64,000 bases of DNA from Negativibacillus massiliensis (GCF_900148495.1 NZ_FTRU01000008.1:496001-560000), one strand, 5' to 3'. Shown: positions 47,348-56,392, counted from the first letter of the stretch. Notes: generated by a model from the sequence alone, not told the origin. Numbers and translations are program-made.

Positions 47348-48498
47348 TGGACAAGATCCTGATCAAGGGTGGTACCCTGTATACAATGACCGATGGAGAA
47401 AACAATATTTTCCATGGAGATGTTTTGGTTGAAAACGGAAAGATTGCTCAGGTTGCACCGGAGATTGTCTGTGAAGATGCACAGGTAATCGATGCAAATG
47501 GAAACTATGTTCTTCCAGGACTGATTGATGCTCATACTCATATCGGATTGTTTGATTTTAACCATGATTCCTCGGTGGATGATGCTAATGAGATGACCGA
47601 TCCGGTCACAGCTGCAATGGATGCACGTTACAGCATCAACCCAAAAGCAAGAGAGCTGAAGGTTGCTTATGAACATGGTATCACAACAATGCTCTTTACG
47701 CCGGGCAGCGGAAACGTTTTCTGCGGACAGGCTATTGTCGCAAAAACATATGGTGACAATATTTTTGAGATGACAATCAAAGCACCAGCAGCCGTAAAAA
47801 TTGCACTGGGCGGAAATCCGAAAAATACTTACGGAGATATGAAACGTCTGCCAATGACCCGCATGGGTGTTGCAAACGTTCTTTGGGAAACCTTCCGAAA
47901 AGCAAAAGAATATCTGGATAAACAAAACCGTGGGGAAGAGCAGGATTACGATGCAAACATGGAAGCAATTATTCCAGCACTCAAGGGAGAGATTCCATGT
48001 AAAATCCACTGCACCCAGTATGATATGATTACTGCAATCGAAGTAGCAAAAGCTTACGGCGTAAAATTCTCGCTGGAACATGCATGGGGTGCGACAGATT
48101 ATCTGGATGAGATTGTGGAAAGTGGATGCGATATCTGCTATGGACCAATTGCAACCTACCGTTCTCCAGGTGAGCGCAGAAAAGTGGATGTAGAGGCAGT
48201 TAAAATGCTGGATGACCGCGGTGTCAACGTTGCTATGATTACCGACTCCCCAATTTTAAGCGAGGAATCGTTGTATCATCACATCGGGGAAGCGGTTCGT
48301 GAAGGTGTTAGCCAGGAACGTGCAGTTCGTATGGTTACCATCAATCCAGCTCGTCAGCTGAATCTGGATGACCGTCTGGGAAGTCTGGAAGTTGGTAAAG
48401 ACGCAGATATTGTGATCATGAAAGGCAAGCTGGGACTGGATACCGATGCAAAGGTTCTCTATACCATGGTAGATGGAAAAATCGTATATCAGGCATAA
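47347..48498 (+). CDS. Metal-dependent amidohydrolase
   Basis: This 383-residue enzyme is of the imidazolonepropionase / dipeptidase-like amidohydrolase group. The metal ligands are intact: GLIDAHTHIG (HxH), KIHC, SLEHAW and VAMITDSPIL (final Asp). The C-terminal LNLDDRLGSLEVGKDADIVI closes the beta-domain. It is coupled to the preceding paralogue and lies downstream of a peptide transporter and a GntR regulator. A role in hydrolysing an imported peptide-like or cyclic amide substrate is inferred. Confidence 0.9.
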   Translation: MDKILIKGGTLYTMTDGENNIFHGDVLVENGKIAQVAPEIVCEDAQVIDANGNYVLPGLIDAHTHIGLFDFNHDSSVDDANEMTDPVTAAMDARYSINPKARELKVAYEHGITTMLFTPGSGNVFCGQAIVAKTYGDNIFEMTIKAPAAVKIALGGNPKNTYGDMKRLPMTRMGVANVLWETFRKAKEYLDKQNRGEEQDYDANMEAIIPALKGEIPCKIHCTQYDMITAIEVAKAYGVKFSLEHAWGATDYLDEIVESGCDICYGPIATYRSPGERRKVDVEAVKMLDDRGVNVAMITDSPILSEESLYHHIGEAVREGVSQERAVRMVTINPARQLNLDDRLGSLEVGKDADIVIMKGKLGLDTDAKVLYTMVDGKIVYQA

Positions 48499-48504
48499 AT
48501 AAAA

Positions 48505-48544
48505 CACAAAAGAGCTGTATGGGATTCCATACAGCTCTTTTGTG
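48505..48544. terminator. Bidirectional terminator after the amidohydrolases
   Basis: CACAAAAGAGCTGTATGG pairs with CCATACAGCTCTTTTGTG around four bases. It also serves the convergent gene ending at 48598. Confidence 0.88.
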
Positions 48545-48597
48545 TCAAATGAAAAAAGGATGTAAAAATGATAGAAGAAATCAAGATGTCAAAGAAA

Positions 48598-49266
48598 TTA
48601 ATTTGCTGCGTTTTCGGATGAAATGGCAGTCTTTTCAAATAAAAGGGAGGGCAGAAAAGCTAATCTGGAACCAAACTGCCGTGCAATAAAACCGACCAGT
48701 AGAGCGGCAATCAGAGAACCCTCTCGAATTCCTTCCAGCTGATGTGCAAAAAGAAAGGAAAGAACAACAGCACTAACCGTGATGGTAACGTCAAATGCAA
48801 CTTTTGTCATGCCAAAATCGGTGTTCCATGTGCTGGTTACTGCGCGAACGAAAGACTCACCGGGAAGCATGGCAACATCGGCCAGAACCTCCAAATAAAC
48901 GCCAAATCCCAAAATCACACATCCAAAGATCAGGCAGACCAGCTTGATGAGGTAGGACGAGGGATTCAGCGAGGAAAGCAAGATCATGGTAAGATCAATA
49001 AAGTAACCAAAGGCAATGGAAATTGGAATCTGGAGAAGATGTTCTAAACGAAAGTTTTTTCGCAGAATCAGAATCTGAAGCAGAATCAAAAGAACGCTGA
49101 ATGCGATGGTGAATTCTCCCAGGGACCAAGAAAAATTTAAGCTGAGCACATAAGGCACAGAGGAGATGGGCGAAGTGCCGAGGTTAGATCTGGTAATAAA
49201 GCTGACACCGAAGGAACTGATAAAAAGTCCCAGTAAAAACACAAGATAACGCTTTAGCTTAATCAA
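48598..49266 (-). CDS. YczE/YitT-type membrane protein
   Basis: This 222-residue integral membrane protein has about five or six hydrophobic segments. The N terminus (LGLFISSFGVSFITRSNLGTSPISSVPYVLS) and the middle LEVLADVAMLPGESFVRAV match the YczE/YyaS/YitT group. The transported substrate, if any, is unknown. It overlaps the MarR gene by eight bases and is thus its operon partner and likely regulatory target. Confidence 0.88.
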   Translation of the reverse strand: MIKLKRYLVFLLGLFISSFGVSFITRSNLGTSPISSVPYVLSLNFSWSLGEFTIAFSVLLILLQILILRKNFRLEHLLQIPISIAFGYFIDLTMILLSSLNPSSYLIKLVCLIFGCVILGFGVYLEVLADVAMLPGESFVRAVTSTWNTDFGMTKVAFDVTITVSAVVLSFLFAHQLEGIREGSLIAALLVGFIARQFGSRLAFLPSLLFEKTAISSENAAN

Positions 49267-49699
49267 TATCGTTTGCCTTCCTTTCCGTTATCAGGTTGTT
49301 GTGGATGGTAAGAAGAAGATCAATTAGCTCTTCTTTCTTTTCTTCCGGAATGTTTCGGAATGCTTCTTCCTCCAACATGGTAAAGCTATTGGCAACTTCT
49401 TCCTGCAGCTCTTTTCCAAATGGAGTCATAAAGATATAGAAGCTGCGTCGATTTCCGTTTAACATTCTGCGTTCAATCATTCCCTTTTCCTCCATCCGAT
49501 TTAAAATGGAAGTCAGGGATGCAGCCTCAATATAGCAAGCAGCAGCAATTTCTTTTTGGCTTGCGCCGTCGTGATCTTTCAGATAGTCCAAAATTTTGGG
49601 CTGACCTAAGGTCAAACAGGTGTTTTTCAGGTTAGATAACAGCTTTTTATGAAGCACAGCCTGATTTGCCATCAATAAATAGTGAAAAGATTTCTCCAA
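49259..49699 (-). CDS. MarR-family transcriptional regulator
   Basis: This 146-residue protein has the MarR winged HTH (TLGQPKILDYLKDHDGASQKEIAAAC, AASLTSILNRMEEKGMIERR) and the wing ML-NGNRRSFYIF, with dimerisation helices at both ends. It is the first gene of a two-gene operon with the YczE-type gene. Two operator-like repeats lie in its promoter, so negative autoregulation is likely. Confidence 0.93.
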   Translation of the reverse strand: MEKSFHYLLMANQAVLHKKLLSNLKNTCLTLGQPKILDYLKDHDGASQKEIAAACYIEAASLTSILNRMEEKGMIERRMLNGNRRSFYIFMTPFGKELQEEVANSFTMLEEEAFRNIPEEKKEELIDLLLTIHNNLITERKANDID

Positions 49700-49719
49700 A
49701 ACAAACCTCTTTCTTATAG

Positions 49720-49746
49720 TTAGAATATTAATAATTAGAATACTAA
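49720..49746 (-). promoter_or_regulatory. MarR operator repeats
   Basis: TTAGAATATTAA (49720-49731) and TTAGAATACTAA (49735-49746) are direct repeats of a near-palindromic 12-mer, 15 bases apart. They overlap a minus-strand TTGTTA-16-TATTCT promoter. Confidence 0.7.
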
Positions 49747-49992
49747 CAATCTGAACATGATTATACGGAAAAAAATAATATTTGTCAAGAGCGTGGTTCT
49801 AAAAACATTAAAAAATAAAATCAGAGAAAAATATTTTCTTTTTAAAAATCGGTAGTTTTTTCATAAAGACAAGGGTGTTTTCGGGAGAAAAAGTTGTAGA
49901 AACAAAATAAAAAAATGTGTAGATTAGAGTAAAAATCATTTGTAAAAGAGGAAAAGAAGGAGTGCGAAGAATTTTTAAGAAGAAAAAAGCGC

Positions 49993-50095
49993 TTGTCAAA
50001 TGTTAAAAAATAATTTACAATAAAGACATGTTTCCCAAAATGATATTTTGGGAGCAAGAGAGAAAGGGTGTGGCTATAGTTTGGAAGCGATAGCC
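49993..50095 (+). promoter_or_regulatory. Promoter and two-hairpin leader of the purine permease gene
   Basis: TTGTCA, 17 bases and TACAAT (49993-50021) start a leader of about 95 bases. It has a hairpin CCCAAAAT/ATTTTGGG (50034-50052) and a second one GGCTAT/ATAGCC (50072-50095). It does not show the conserved loops of the classic purine riboswitch. From 49747 to 49992 I see only AT-rich DNA. Confidence 0.6.
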
Positions 50096-50125
50096 GCAAA
50101 ATAAAAAAGAGAGGAAGAATCAAAC

Positions 50126-51517
50126 GTGTTTGAGAAACTTTTCCACCTCAAAGAGAATGGAACCAATGTAAAAACCGAGATTACCGCAGGTATTACCTCG
50201 TTCTTTACCATGGCTTACATTATCTTTGTCAACCCGCAAATTCTGTCCGCAGCAGGAATGGATGCAGGAGCTGTTATGCTGGCAACCTGTATTGCTTCTG
50301 CAATTGGTACCTTCCTGATGGCATTCTTAGCAAACTATCCGTTTGCACTGGCACCAGGTATGGGCTTGAATGCTTTCTTTGCCTTTACCATCTGTGGTTC
50401 AATGGGCTACAGCTGGCAGGCAGCTTTGGCAGCAGTTTTTATTTCCGGCTGTTTGTTTATCATTATTACAGTAACCGGTGTGCGTGAAGCGATTGTTCGT
50501 GCAATCCCAATGGAACTGAAAAGCGCAATCAGCGTTGGTATTGGTTTCTTTATCGCATTTATCGGATTGAAGAACGCAAACATGCTGAAATTTACCATTG
50601 ACCCAGGTAAATATCAGAACTTTGATGGAACAATCGTAGCGGATGCTTCTCCGGTTCCAGCATTTAACTTTGCAAGTGCTTCCACTTTGCTTGCAATTTT
50701 TGGACTGATTGTTCTGGCTGTTTTGTATGTTCGCAATGTAAAAGGTGCTCTGTTCATCGGTATCCTGGTTACCTCTGCAGTAGGCTGTGTTCTGCAGTTT
50801 GTATTTGGAATTGATGTTGGTGTCAGCGCTCCAAGTGCAGGCATCTCCATCCCATCCCTGGCTCCAACCTTTATGCAGTTTACCCATGGCTTTGGTGAGC
50901 TGTTTAACTTCAGTGAGGGTGTAGGAACGGCGCTGCTTTCTGTGGTTTCGGTACTGATTGCGCTGGTTCTGGTTGATATGTTCGATACCATCGGCACACT
51001 GATTGGTACTGCAACCCGTGCAAATATGCTGGACAAAGAAGGTAATCTTCCAAGAGCCAGCGGTGCTCTGCTTGCAGACGCAATCGCAACCGCATGTGGT
51101 GCAGTAATGGGTACTTCCACCGTTACAACCTTTGTTGAGTCTGCATCTGGTGTTTCCGAAGGTGGACGTACTGGTTTAACCTCCTGCACAACAGCAGTTT
51201 TGTTCCTGCTGGCAATCATTGCATCCCCATTCCTTGGTCTGGTTCCAACTGCAGCAACCGCTCCGGTTCTGATTATCGTTGGTGTTCTGATGATGGCAAG
51301 TGTTAAGAATATTAACTGGAACGATTTTGATACAGCGCTTCCAGCATTTTTGACCATTGCCTGCATGCCATTTGCTTACAGCATTGCAGACGGTATCGCA
51401 GCAGGATTTATCTTCTTTACCATCACAAAACTTTTCAAAGGTAAAGCAAAAGAAGTACATCCAATTATGTACATCCTGTGTGTTCTGTTTATCCTGCGTT
51501 TCATCATTGTTATGTAA
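50126..51517 (+). CDS. NCS2 family nucleobase permease (PbuG/AzgA-like)
   Basis: This 463-residue membrane protein has about 12-14 hydrophobic segments. Family signatures are TEITAGITSFFTMAYIIFVNP near the N terminus, ALAPGMGLNAFFAFT, VDMFDTIGTLIGTA, and TSTVTTFVESASGVSEGGRTGL. These match the adenine/guanine/hypoxanthine:proton symporters of the AzgA-like branch. It is a single-gene unit with a structured leader. Confidence 0.95.
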   Translation: MFEKLFHLKENGTNVKTEITAGITSFFTMAYIIFVNPQILSAAGMDAGAVMLATCIASAIGTFLMAFLANYPFALAPGMGLNAFFAFTICGSMGYSWQAALAAVFISGCLFIIITVTGVREAIVRAIPMELKSAISVGIGFFIAFIGLKNANMLKFTIDPGKYQNFDGTIVADASPVPAFNFASASTLLAIFGLIVLAVLYVRNVKGALFIGILVTSAVGCVLQFVFGIDVGVSAPSAGISIPSLAPTFMQFTHGFGELFNFSEGVGTALLSVVSVLIALVLVDMFDTIGTLIGTATRANMLDKEGNLPRASGALLADAIATACGAVMGTSTVTTFVESASGVSEGGRTGLTSCTTAVLFLLAIIASPFLGLVPTAATAPVLIIVGVLMMASVKNINWNDFDTALPAFLTIACMPFAYSIADGIAAGFIFFTITKLFKGKAKEVHPIMYILCVLFILRFIIVM

Positions 51518-51524
51518 GACTTTT

Positions 51525-51557
51525 AAAAAGGACTTCGAGTATTCGAAGTCCTTTTTT
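51525..51557 (+). terminator. Terminator of the purine permease gene
   Basis: AAAAAGGACTTCGA and TCGAAGTCCTTTTTT pair around GTAT. Confidence 0.93.
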
Positions 51558-51666
51558 GATATTCATAAAACCTCTGAGAAGCTCAAGAAGTGATTCTTGC
51601 AAAGTAAAATCGGAAATGATAGAATAAAATCAGCTCCATGACTTTTGATAAAAGGGGAAAAAGAAA

Positions 51667-52725
51667 ATGGAAATGATGGATTTATCAATCGGGAAACTCT
51701 TAGGCTGCGGGAGAAAGTACGCAGAATATTTTCCGCTTAACCGCGGGACGCAGGATGAAGCAGAGCTGGAAATGCAGCTGATCGGTCTTGCTCAAGAAGA
51801 GGATGGAAGCGTAAAACTGCTCTTGTTAGAGCCATTTGAGAAAAACGAATCGGACGCCTTCCCGACAAGAACACGCAGTGTGACAACTAAACGCCAGCAA
51901 TTAACCCAAATAGCACGGCATCTGGAAGAAGAGCGTTACCAGAATAACCCGGGAAATTATTTTATCAAGCAAGTACAAATTGCAGATAATATATATGATA
52001 TTACAGAAAGTAGAATTGGAATGCTGGAGGCAGAAGATATTTTTTTCCTGCGTGGGTGCCTCCAACAAGGCTGGGAACCGCAAACCATGACCGACTGGGT
52101 GTTTGATCTGCTGGGATTGTGTGAGATAACACTGGATGCAGATTGGGAAGAACTGGTGGGAGCAATCACTTCTTGGGAAAAGGTAAGTATAACATTAGGG
52201 CAATATAGCAAAAGAATTCCGGTAAAAAAGAAGATGACACTGAACATTACAGGTCAGTCAGAAGACGTAAAGCCTAAAAAATATGTTCTGCCTCAGGAAG
52301 ATTATCCCATCTGGATTGATCGGGTATATTTATATGATCCATGGGAAGGAGAGGAAGAGCAGTTTTCTGATCCTGAACTACTGGAATGTTTCTCACAAGA
52401 GATGCTGGAAGAATTAAAAGAGCAAAACGAAAGGCAGATGGAAAGAATATGCCCCAAGGGAAAATATCTTCCTCTGATTGAATATGAAAGTGAAGATAAT
52501 CGGCAACTGGAGTTTTTTGATGAGCATTATCTTTCTCAGCCGATTAACTGCTCAGGGAAAAAGGTTGATTTTCTGGTTCGCCCAGCTCAGAAAAGAGGAA
52601 CAATGGGACATCCTCTGCGTGGTGAACTGCTGCAGACTCCAGTGGATGCATATTGTGGCAGCATCTGTGTAGAAGTACTGTTTTATTGGGAAGCGCAGAA
52701 GGAAGATAGAATCGCGAAATTTTAG
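51667..52725 (+). CDS. Protein of unknown function
   Basis: This 352-residue soluble acidic protein belongs to no family I can name. The N-terminal part is mixed (SIGKLLGCGRKYAEYFPLNRG). The middle is rich in Trp and Glu (PQTMTDWVFDLLGLCEITLDADWEELVGAI). The end has alternating strands (KVDFLVRPAQKR, DAYCGSICVEVLFYW). There is no signal peptide. It ends 12 bases before the nucleotidyltransferase gene, so the two are probably co-transcribed and may be functionally linked. Confidence 0.72.
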   Translation: MEMMDLSIGKLLGCGRKYAEYFPLNRGTQDEAELEMQLIGLAQEEDGSVKLLLLEPFEKNESDAFPTRTRSVTTKRQQLTQIARHLEEERYQNNPGNYFIKQVQIADNIYDITESRIGMLEAEDIFFLRGCLQQGWEPQTMTDWVFDLLGLCEITLDADWEELVGAITSWEKVSITLGQYSKRIPVKKKMTLNITGQSEDVKPKKYVLPQEDYPIWIDRVYLYDPWEGEEEQFSDPELLECFSQEMLEELKEQNERQMERICPKGKYLPLIEYESEDNRQLEFFDEHYLSQPINCSGKKVDFLVRPAQKRGTMGHPLRGELLQTPVDAYCGSICVEVLFYWEAQKEDRIAKF

Positions 52726-52737
52726 GAGAAATGTAAG

Positions 52738-53355
52738 ATGTTTTTAAGTGCGATTGTCATGGCATGTGGAAAAGGAGAACGCTTTGGCTCCAATAAACTG
52801 ATGGCGGAGCTAAAAGGAAAGGAACTGATTCGCTATACCCTCGACGCTTTGCCGGCAGAGCTGTTTTCGGAAATTCTGGTCGTCACCAAATATAAAGAGA
52901 TTCTGGATCTTGTAGCGGAGTATCCGGCACCATTTTTGGGAATTTATACCGATGACCCCGAAGGGGGACAGGATGCGACGATACGCTGTGGTGTGCGCAA
53001 TCTTTCCTCAAACAGCGATGGCTGCATGTTTGTCGCAGCAGACCAGCCGCTGAAACAAAAAAGCTCCCTGCAAAAACAGATTGCCCTCTACCAGCAATAT
53101 CTTCGAAAAGGGGAAGAGCGTTTTGTTGCTCTGAGCTTTCAGGGGAAAAAGGGAAATCCGGTCATCTTTCCAAAATCGTCCTATAAAGAATTATTGGAAA
53201 TCACAGATGGACAGACTGGCTCGACAGTACTTCGAGCGCACCCAGACGCTCTTGTTCTTTCGGAAGCTTGCTGTGCAGCTGAGATGATGGATATCGATTC
53301 ACTGGAAGACCTGCGGAAAGTCGAAAGAATTTTGTTACAAAAGGATAGTTTCTAG
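52738..53355 (+). CDS. MobA/MocA-like NTP transferase
   Basis: This 205-residue cytosolic nucleotidyltransferase has the Rossmann-like start AIVMACGKGERFGSNKLM, a variant of the family's AAGxSxRxGxxK, and the metal-binding Asp region CMFVAADQPL. A GNPVIFPKSSYKEL segment is characteristic of molybdenum cofactor cytidylyltransferases (MocA) and of proteins beside molybdenum hydroxylases. No molybdoenzyme gene is adjacent, so the exact cofactor is open. Confidence 0.87.
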   Translation: MFLSAIVMACGKGERFGSNKLMAELKGKELIRYTLDALPAELFSEILVVTKYKEILDLVAEYPAPFLGIYTDDPEGGQDATIRCGVRNLSSNSDGCMFVAADQPLKQKSSLQKQIALYQQYLRKGEERFVALSFQGKKGNPVIFPKSSYKELLEITDGQTGSTVLRAHPDALVLSEACCAAEMMDIDSLEDLRKVERILLQKDSF

Positions 53356-53413
53356 CAGATTCTCTTGACAAAAACATAAAAAAGTTGTATGGTTTTACTT
53401 GTAAAAAAAGCAA

Positions 53414-53447
53414 TCGGGATAATGTGCGGCATTATCCCGAAATTTTT
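53414..53447 (+). terminator. Terminator after the NTP transferase gene
   Basis: TCGGGATAATG and CATTATCCCGA pair around TGCGG and are followed by AATTTTTG. Confidence 0.88.
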
Positions 53448-53523
53448 GCGTCAGTTGCTTTTATGCAATAAAGTTTTAAACTGATAATTTGCAAAATATG
53501 CTTTGAGAGAGGAGTTTTTTTGA

Positions 53524-54891
53524 ATGGAAAGAGAAAAATTTTCATCCCGCCTGGGATTTCTGCTGATTTCCGCAGGCTGTGCAATTGGCTTGGGAAATGT
53601 GTGGAGATTCCCTTACATTACCGGAAAATACGGCGGAGCAGCTTTTGTACTTGTTTATTTGTTTTTCCTGGTTATCATGGGCCTTCCGATTATGGCAATG
53701 GAATTTGCAGTTGGACGTGCCAGCCAGAAAAGCTGTGCCAGCTCCTTTAAGATTCTGGAGCCAAAGGGAAGTTACTGGCATATCAACGGTTATGTGGGAA
53801 TGTTGGGAAACTACCTTCTGATGATGTTTTACACCACCATTGGTGGATGGATGCTTTCTTACTTTGTCAAGATGGTTCGCGGAGAGTTTGAAGGTCTGGA
53901 TGCCCAGGGAGTCAGCGATGCCTTCAATGGAATGCTTTCTCAGCCAGGTCCAATGATCTTTTGGATGATCCTTGTTGTTGTATTTAGCTTTGGCGTCTGC
54001 TCTATGGGACTGCAAAAGGGTGTAGAGCGAGTTAATAAGTTCATGATGACCTGTCTGCTTCTGATTATGGCAGTACTGGCAGTGCGTTCCTGTTTGCTGG
54101 ACGGAGCAGCAGAAGGACTTGCGTTTTACCTCAAACCTGATTTTGGAAAGATGATGGAATCGGGATTTGGTGAAGTAGTCTTTGCAGCAATGGGTCAGGC
54201 GTTCTTTACTCTGAGTCTGGGTATTGGTGCACTGGCGATTTTCGGAAGCTATATTGGAAAAGATCGTTCTTTGATGGGCGAATCCATCAACGTAGCGGTA
54301 CTGGATACAATGGTAGCCTTTATGGCAGGATTGATTATTTTCCCGGCATGTTCTGCATTTGGAATTAACCCGGGAGAAGGTCCTGGACTGATTTTTGTAA
54401 CACTTCCAAACGTGTTTAACCACATGGCTGGCGGACGTGTCTGGGGTTCCCTGTTCTTTATCTTTATGACCTTTGCAGCCCTGACTACAATTATTGCGGT
54501 GTTTGAGAATATCCTTTCCTTCGCAAAAGATTTGTGGGGATGGAGCAGAAAAAAAGCAACCCTTGTAAACATTGTATTGATTATTGTATTGTCCCTGCCA
54601 GCTGTTTTTGGCTATAATCTGCTCAGCTTTGTTCAGCCGCTGGGGGATGGAAGCACCATTCTGGACCTGGAGGACTTTATTGTCAGCAACAACATCCTGC
54701 CGCTGGGTTCACTGGTTTATCTGCTGTTCTGCGTTAATCGTTACGGTTGGGGCTGGGATAATTTTATCAAGGAAGCAGATACCGGAAACGGTATCAAGTT
54801 CCCAAAATGGGCGAGAGGTTATGTAACCTATCTGCTGCCGCTGATTGTACTGTATATTTTTGTACAAGGTTATATTGCAAAATTCTTTTAA
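53524..54891 (+). CDS. Sodium-dependent symporter, NSS/SNF family
   Basis: This 455-residue membrane protein has about 11-12 hydrophobic segments. The first helix has the sodium and substrate motif SAGCAIGLGNVWRFPYITGKYGGAAFVLVY (given here only as its start, GCAIGLGNVWRFPY). The NSS E-in-helix-2 region is GLPIMAMEFAVGR. Bacterial members such as LeuT and MhsT import amino acids. The helix count resembles the 11-segment bacterial subgroup. It is single and has no obvious operon partner. Confidence 0.94.
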   Translation: MEREKFSSRLGFLLISAGCAIGLGNVWRFPYITGKYGGAAFVLVYLFFLVIMGLPIMAMEFAVGRASQKSCASSFKILEPKGSYWHINGYVGMLGNYLLMMFYTTIGGWMLSYFVKMVRGEFEGLDAQGVSDAFNGMLSQPGPMIFWMILVVVFSFGVCSMGLQKGVERVNKFMMTCLLLIMAVLAVRSCLLDGAAEGLAFYLKPDFGKMMESGFGEVVFAAMGQAFFTLSLGIGALAIFGSYIGKDRSLMGESINVAVLDTMVAFMAGLIIFPACSAFGINPGEGPGLIFVTLPNVFNHMAGGRVWGSLFFIFMTFAALTTIIAVFENILSFAKDLWGWSRKKATLVNIVLIIVLSLPAVFGYNLLSFVQPLGDGSTILDLEDFIVSNNILPLGSLVYLLFCVNRYGWGWDNFIKEADTGNGIKFPKWARGYVTYLLPLIVLYIFVQGYIAKFF

Positions 54892-54905
54892 TCAGGATGC
54901 AGATG

Positions 54906-54914
54906 TGCTATAAT
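54906..54914 (+). promoter_or_regulatory. Extended -10 promoter of the MATE gene
   Basis: TGC-TATAAT forms an extended -10 element 35 bases before the start. No good -35 is visible, which is normal for this type. Confidence 0.6.
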
Positions 54915-54948
54915 TGGGGGAGTGCAAAAATTTAATTAATGGTGGTGT

Positions 54949-56331
54949 ATGGTTATGAGTCAAGACCAAAATCTGTTGACGACAGGAAGCGTCGTCAAAA
55001 AGATGCTGCTGTTTGCAGTCCCCATTTTCTTCAGCAATCTGTTCCAGCAACTTTATAATGCAGTTGACTCCCTGATTGTGGGAAATTTTATCGGGGAAGA
55101 AGCACTGGCAGCAGTTGGTTCTTCGGGAAGCCTGATCATGCTGATGATCGGCTTTATCAATGGTGTATCGATGGGTGCAGGCGTACTGATTGCCCGATTT
55201 TTTGGGGCACAGGACGATGAGAACATCCAAAGAGCGGTTCATACAACAGTGGCACTCGGTGTGGTATCCGGTATTGTGCTGACAGTGGTAGGTGTTGTAC
55301 TGACGCCGCAGATTTTGATTTGGATGGGAACACCGGAATCCGTTCTTGCAAGCTCGACCGCTTACTTCCGTGTATATTTCTTGGGTTCGCTTGCAGTTAT
55401 TCTGTACAACATGGGTGCAAGTATTCTGCAGTCGGTGGGAGATAGCCGAAGCCCGATGAAGTACCTGATTACAGCGTCGATTACCAACGTTGTACTTGAC
55501 CTTTTGTTTATTGCTGTTCTGGGATGGGGCGTTGCAAGTGCAGCGCTGGCAACCATTATCAGTCAGATTCTGAGTGCAACTTTAGCCTTTGGTAAGTTGA
55601 TGCGTGTTCAGGCAAGCTATCGTGTGTACTGGAAGAAGGTACATTTCGATCTCCCGATGCTCAAACAGATCGTTACACTTGGTATTCCATCCGGTGTACA
55701 GAACTCGGTTATTTCACTTGCAAACGTTATCGTACAGGCAAATATCAATGCATTTGGCGCTTCTGCAATGGCAGGATGCGGTTCTTACTCCAAGATTGAG
55801 GGCTTTGCCTTTCTGCCGGTTACCTGTTTTGCGCTGGCTCTGTCCACCTTTGTCAGCCAGAATATCGGTGCGGGACGCTATGACCGTGTAAAATCAGGCA
55901 TTAAGTTTGGTTTGATTTGCAGCCCGCTGCTTGCAGAGTGTATCGGAATTACGATGTATCTGCTTGCACCAACCCTGATTTCCGCATTTAATGACAAACC
56001 GGAAGTAGTAGCATTTGGTGTAAACCAGATTCATACCATCTCGCTGTTTTATTGCCTGCTTGCATTTTCTCATTGCTGTGCCGGTATTATGAGAGGTATC
56101 GGTCGTCCAATTATCCCGATGGGAATTATGCTGGCGGTATGGTGCGTCTTCCGAATTTTCTATATTACGGTTACCGTAAAGATTATTCCAAGCATTTATG
56201 TCATCTATTGGGCATATCCGATTACTTGGATCATCAGCTCTCTGCTGTTTGCGTTCTGTCTGTATAAACTTCGCTTCCCGCCGATGGAGCATCCGATCGA
56301 GGAGAAAGAAGAATCCTCACAATCATGTTAA
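54949..56331 (+). CDS. MATE family efflux transporter
   Basis: This 460-residue protein has 12 hydrophobic segments in two halves. The N-terminal motif LLFAVPIFFSNLFQQLYNAVDSLIVGNFIGEEALAAVG and the second-half QNSVISLANVIVQANINAFG mark the MATE family (DinF/NorM-like). It should export cationic compounds with sodium or protons. An ATG two codons later (54955) is an alternative start. It is a single-gene unit. Confidence 0.94.
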   Translation: MVMSQDQNLLTTGSVVKKMLLFAVPIFFSNLFQQLYNAVDSLIVGNFIGEEALAAVGSSGSLIMLMIGFINGVSMGAGVLIARFFGAQDDENIQRAVHTTVALGVVSGIVLTVVGVVLTPQILIWMGTPESVLASSTAYFRVYFLGSLAVILYNMGASILQSVGDSRSPMKYLITASITNVVLDLLFIAVLGWGVASAALATIISQILSATLAFGKLMRVQASYRVYWKKVHFDLPMLKQIVTLGIPSGVQNSVISLANVIVQANINAFGASAMAGCGSYSKIEGFAFLPVTCFALALSTFVSQNIGAGRYDRVKSGIKFGLICSPLLAECIGITMYLLAPTLISAFNDKPEVVAFGVNQIHTISLFYCLLAFSHCCAGIMRGIGRPIIPMGIMLAVWCVFRIFYITVTVKIIPSIYVIYWAYPITWIISSLLFAFCLYKLRFPPMEHPIEEKEESSQSC

Positions 56332-56333
56332 TC

Positions 56334-56364
56334 AAAAAGGCACAGGTTTTCCTGTGCCTTTTTT
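56334..56364. terminator. Terminator of the MATE gene
   Basis: AAAAAGGCACAGG pairs with CCTGTGCCTTTTT around TTTT. It also lies downstream of the convergent gene at 56393. Confidence 0.92.
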
Positions 56365-56392
56365 CTGTAGTTTTGTTGTTGGTATTGCAGTT

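Noticed and set aside
49993-50125. Classic purine riboswitch upstream of the permease gene
   Set aside because: The conserved loop sequences and three-way junction are not visible; only two simple hairpins are seen.
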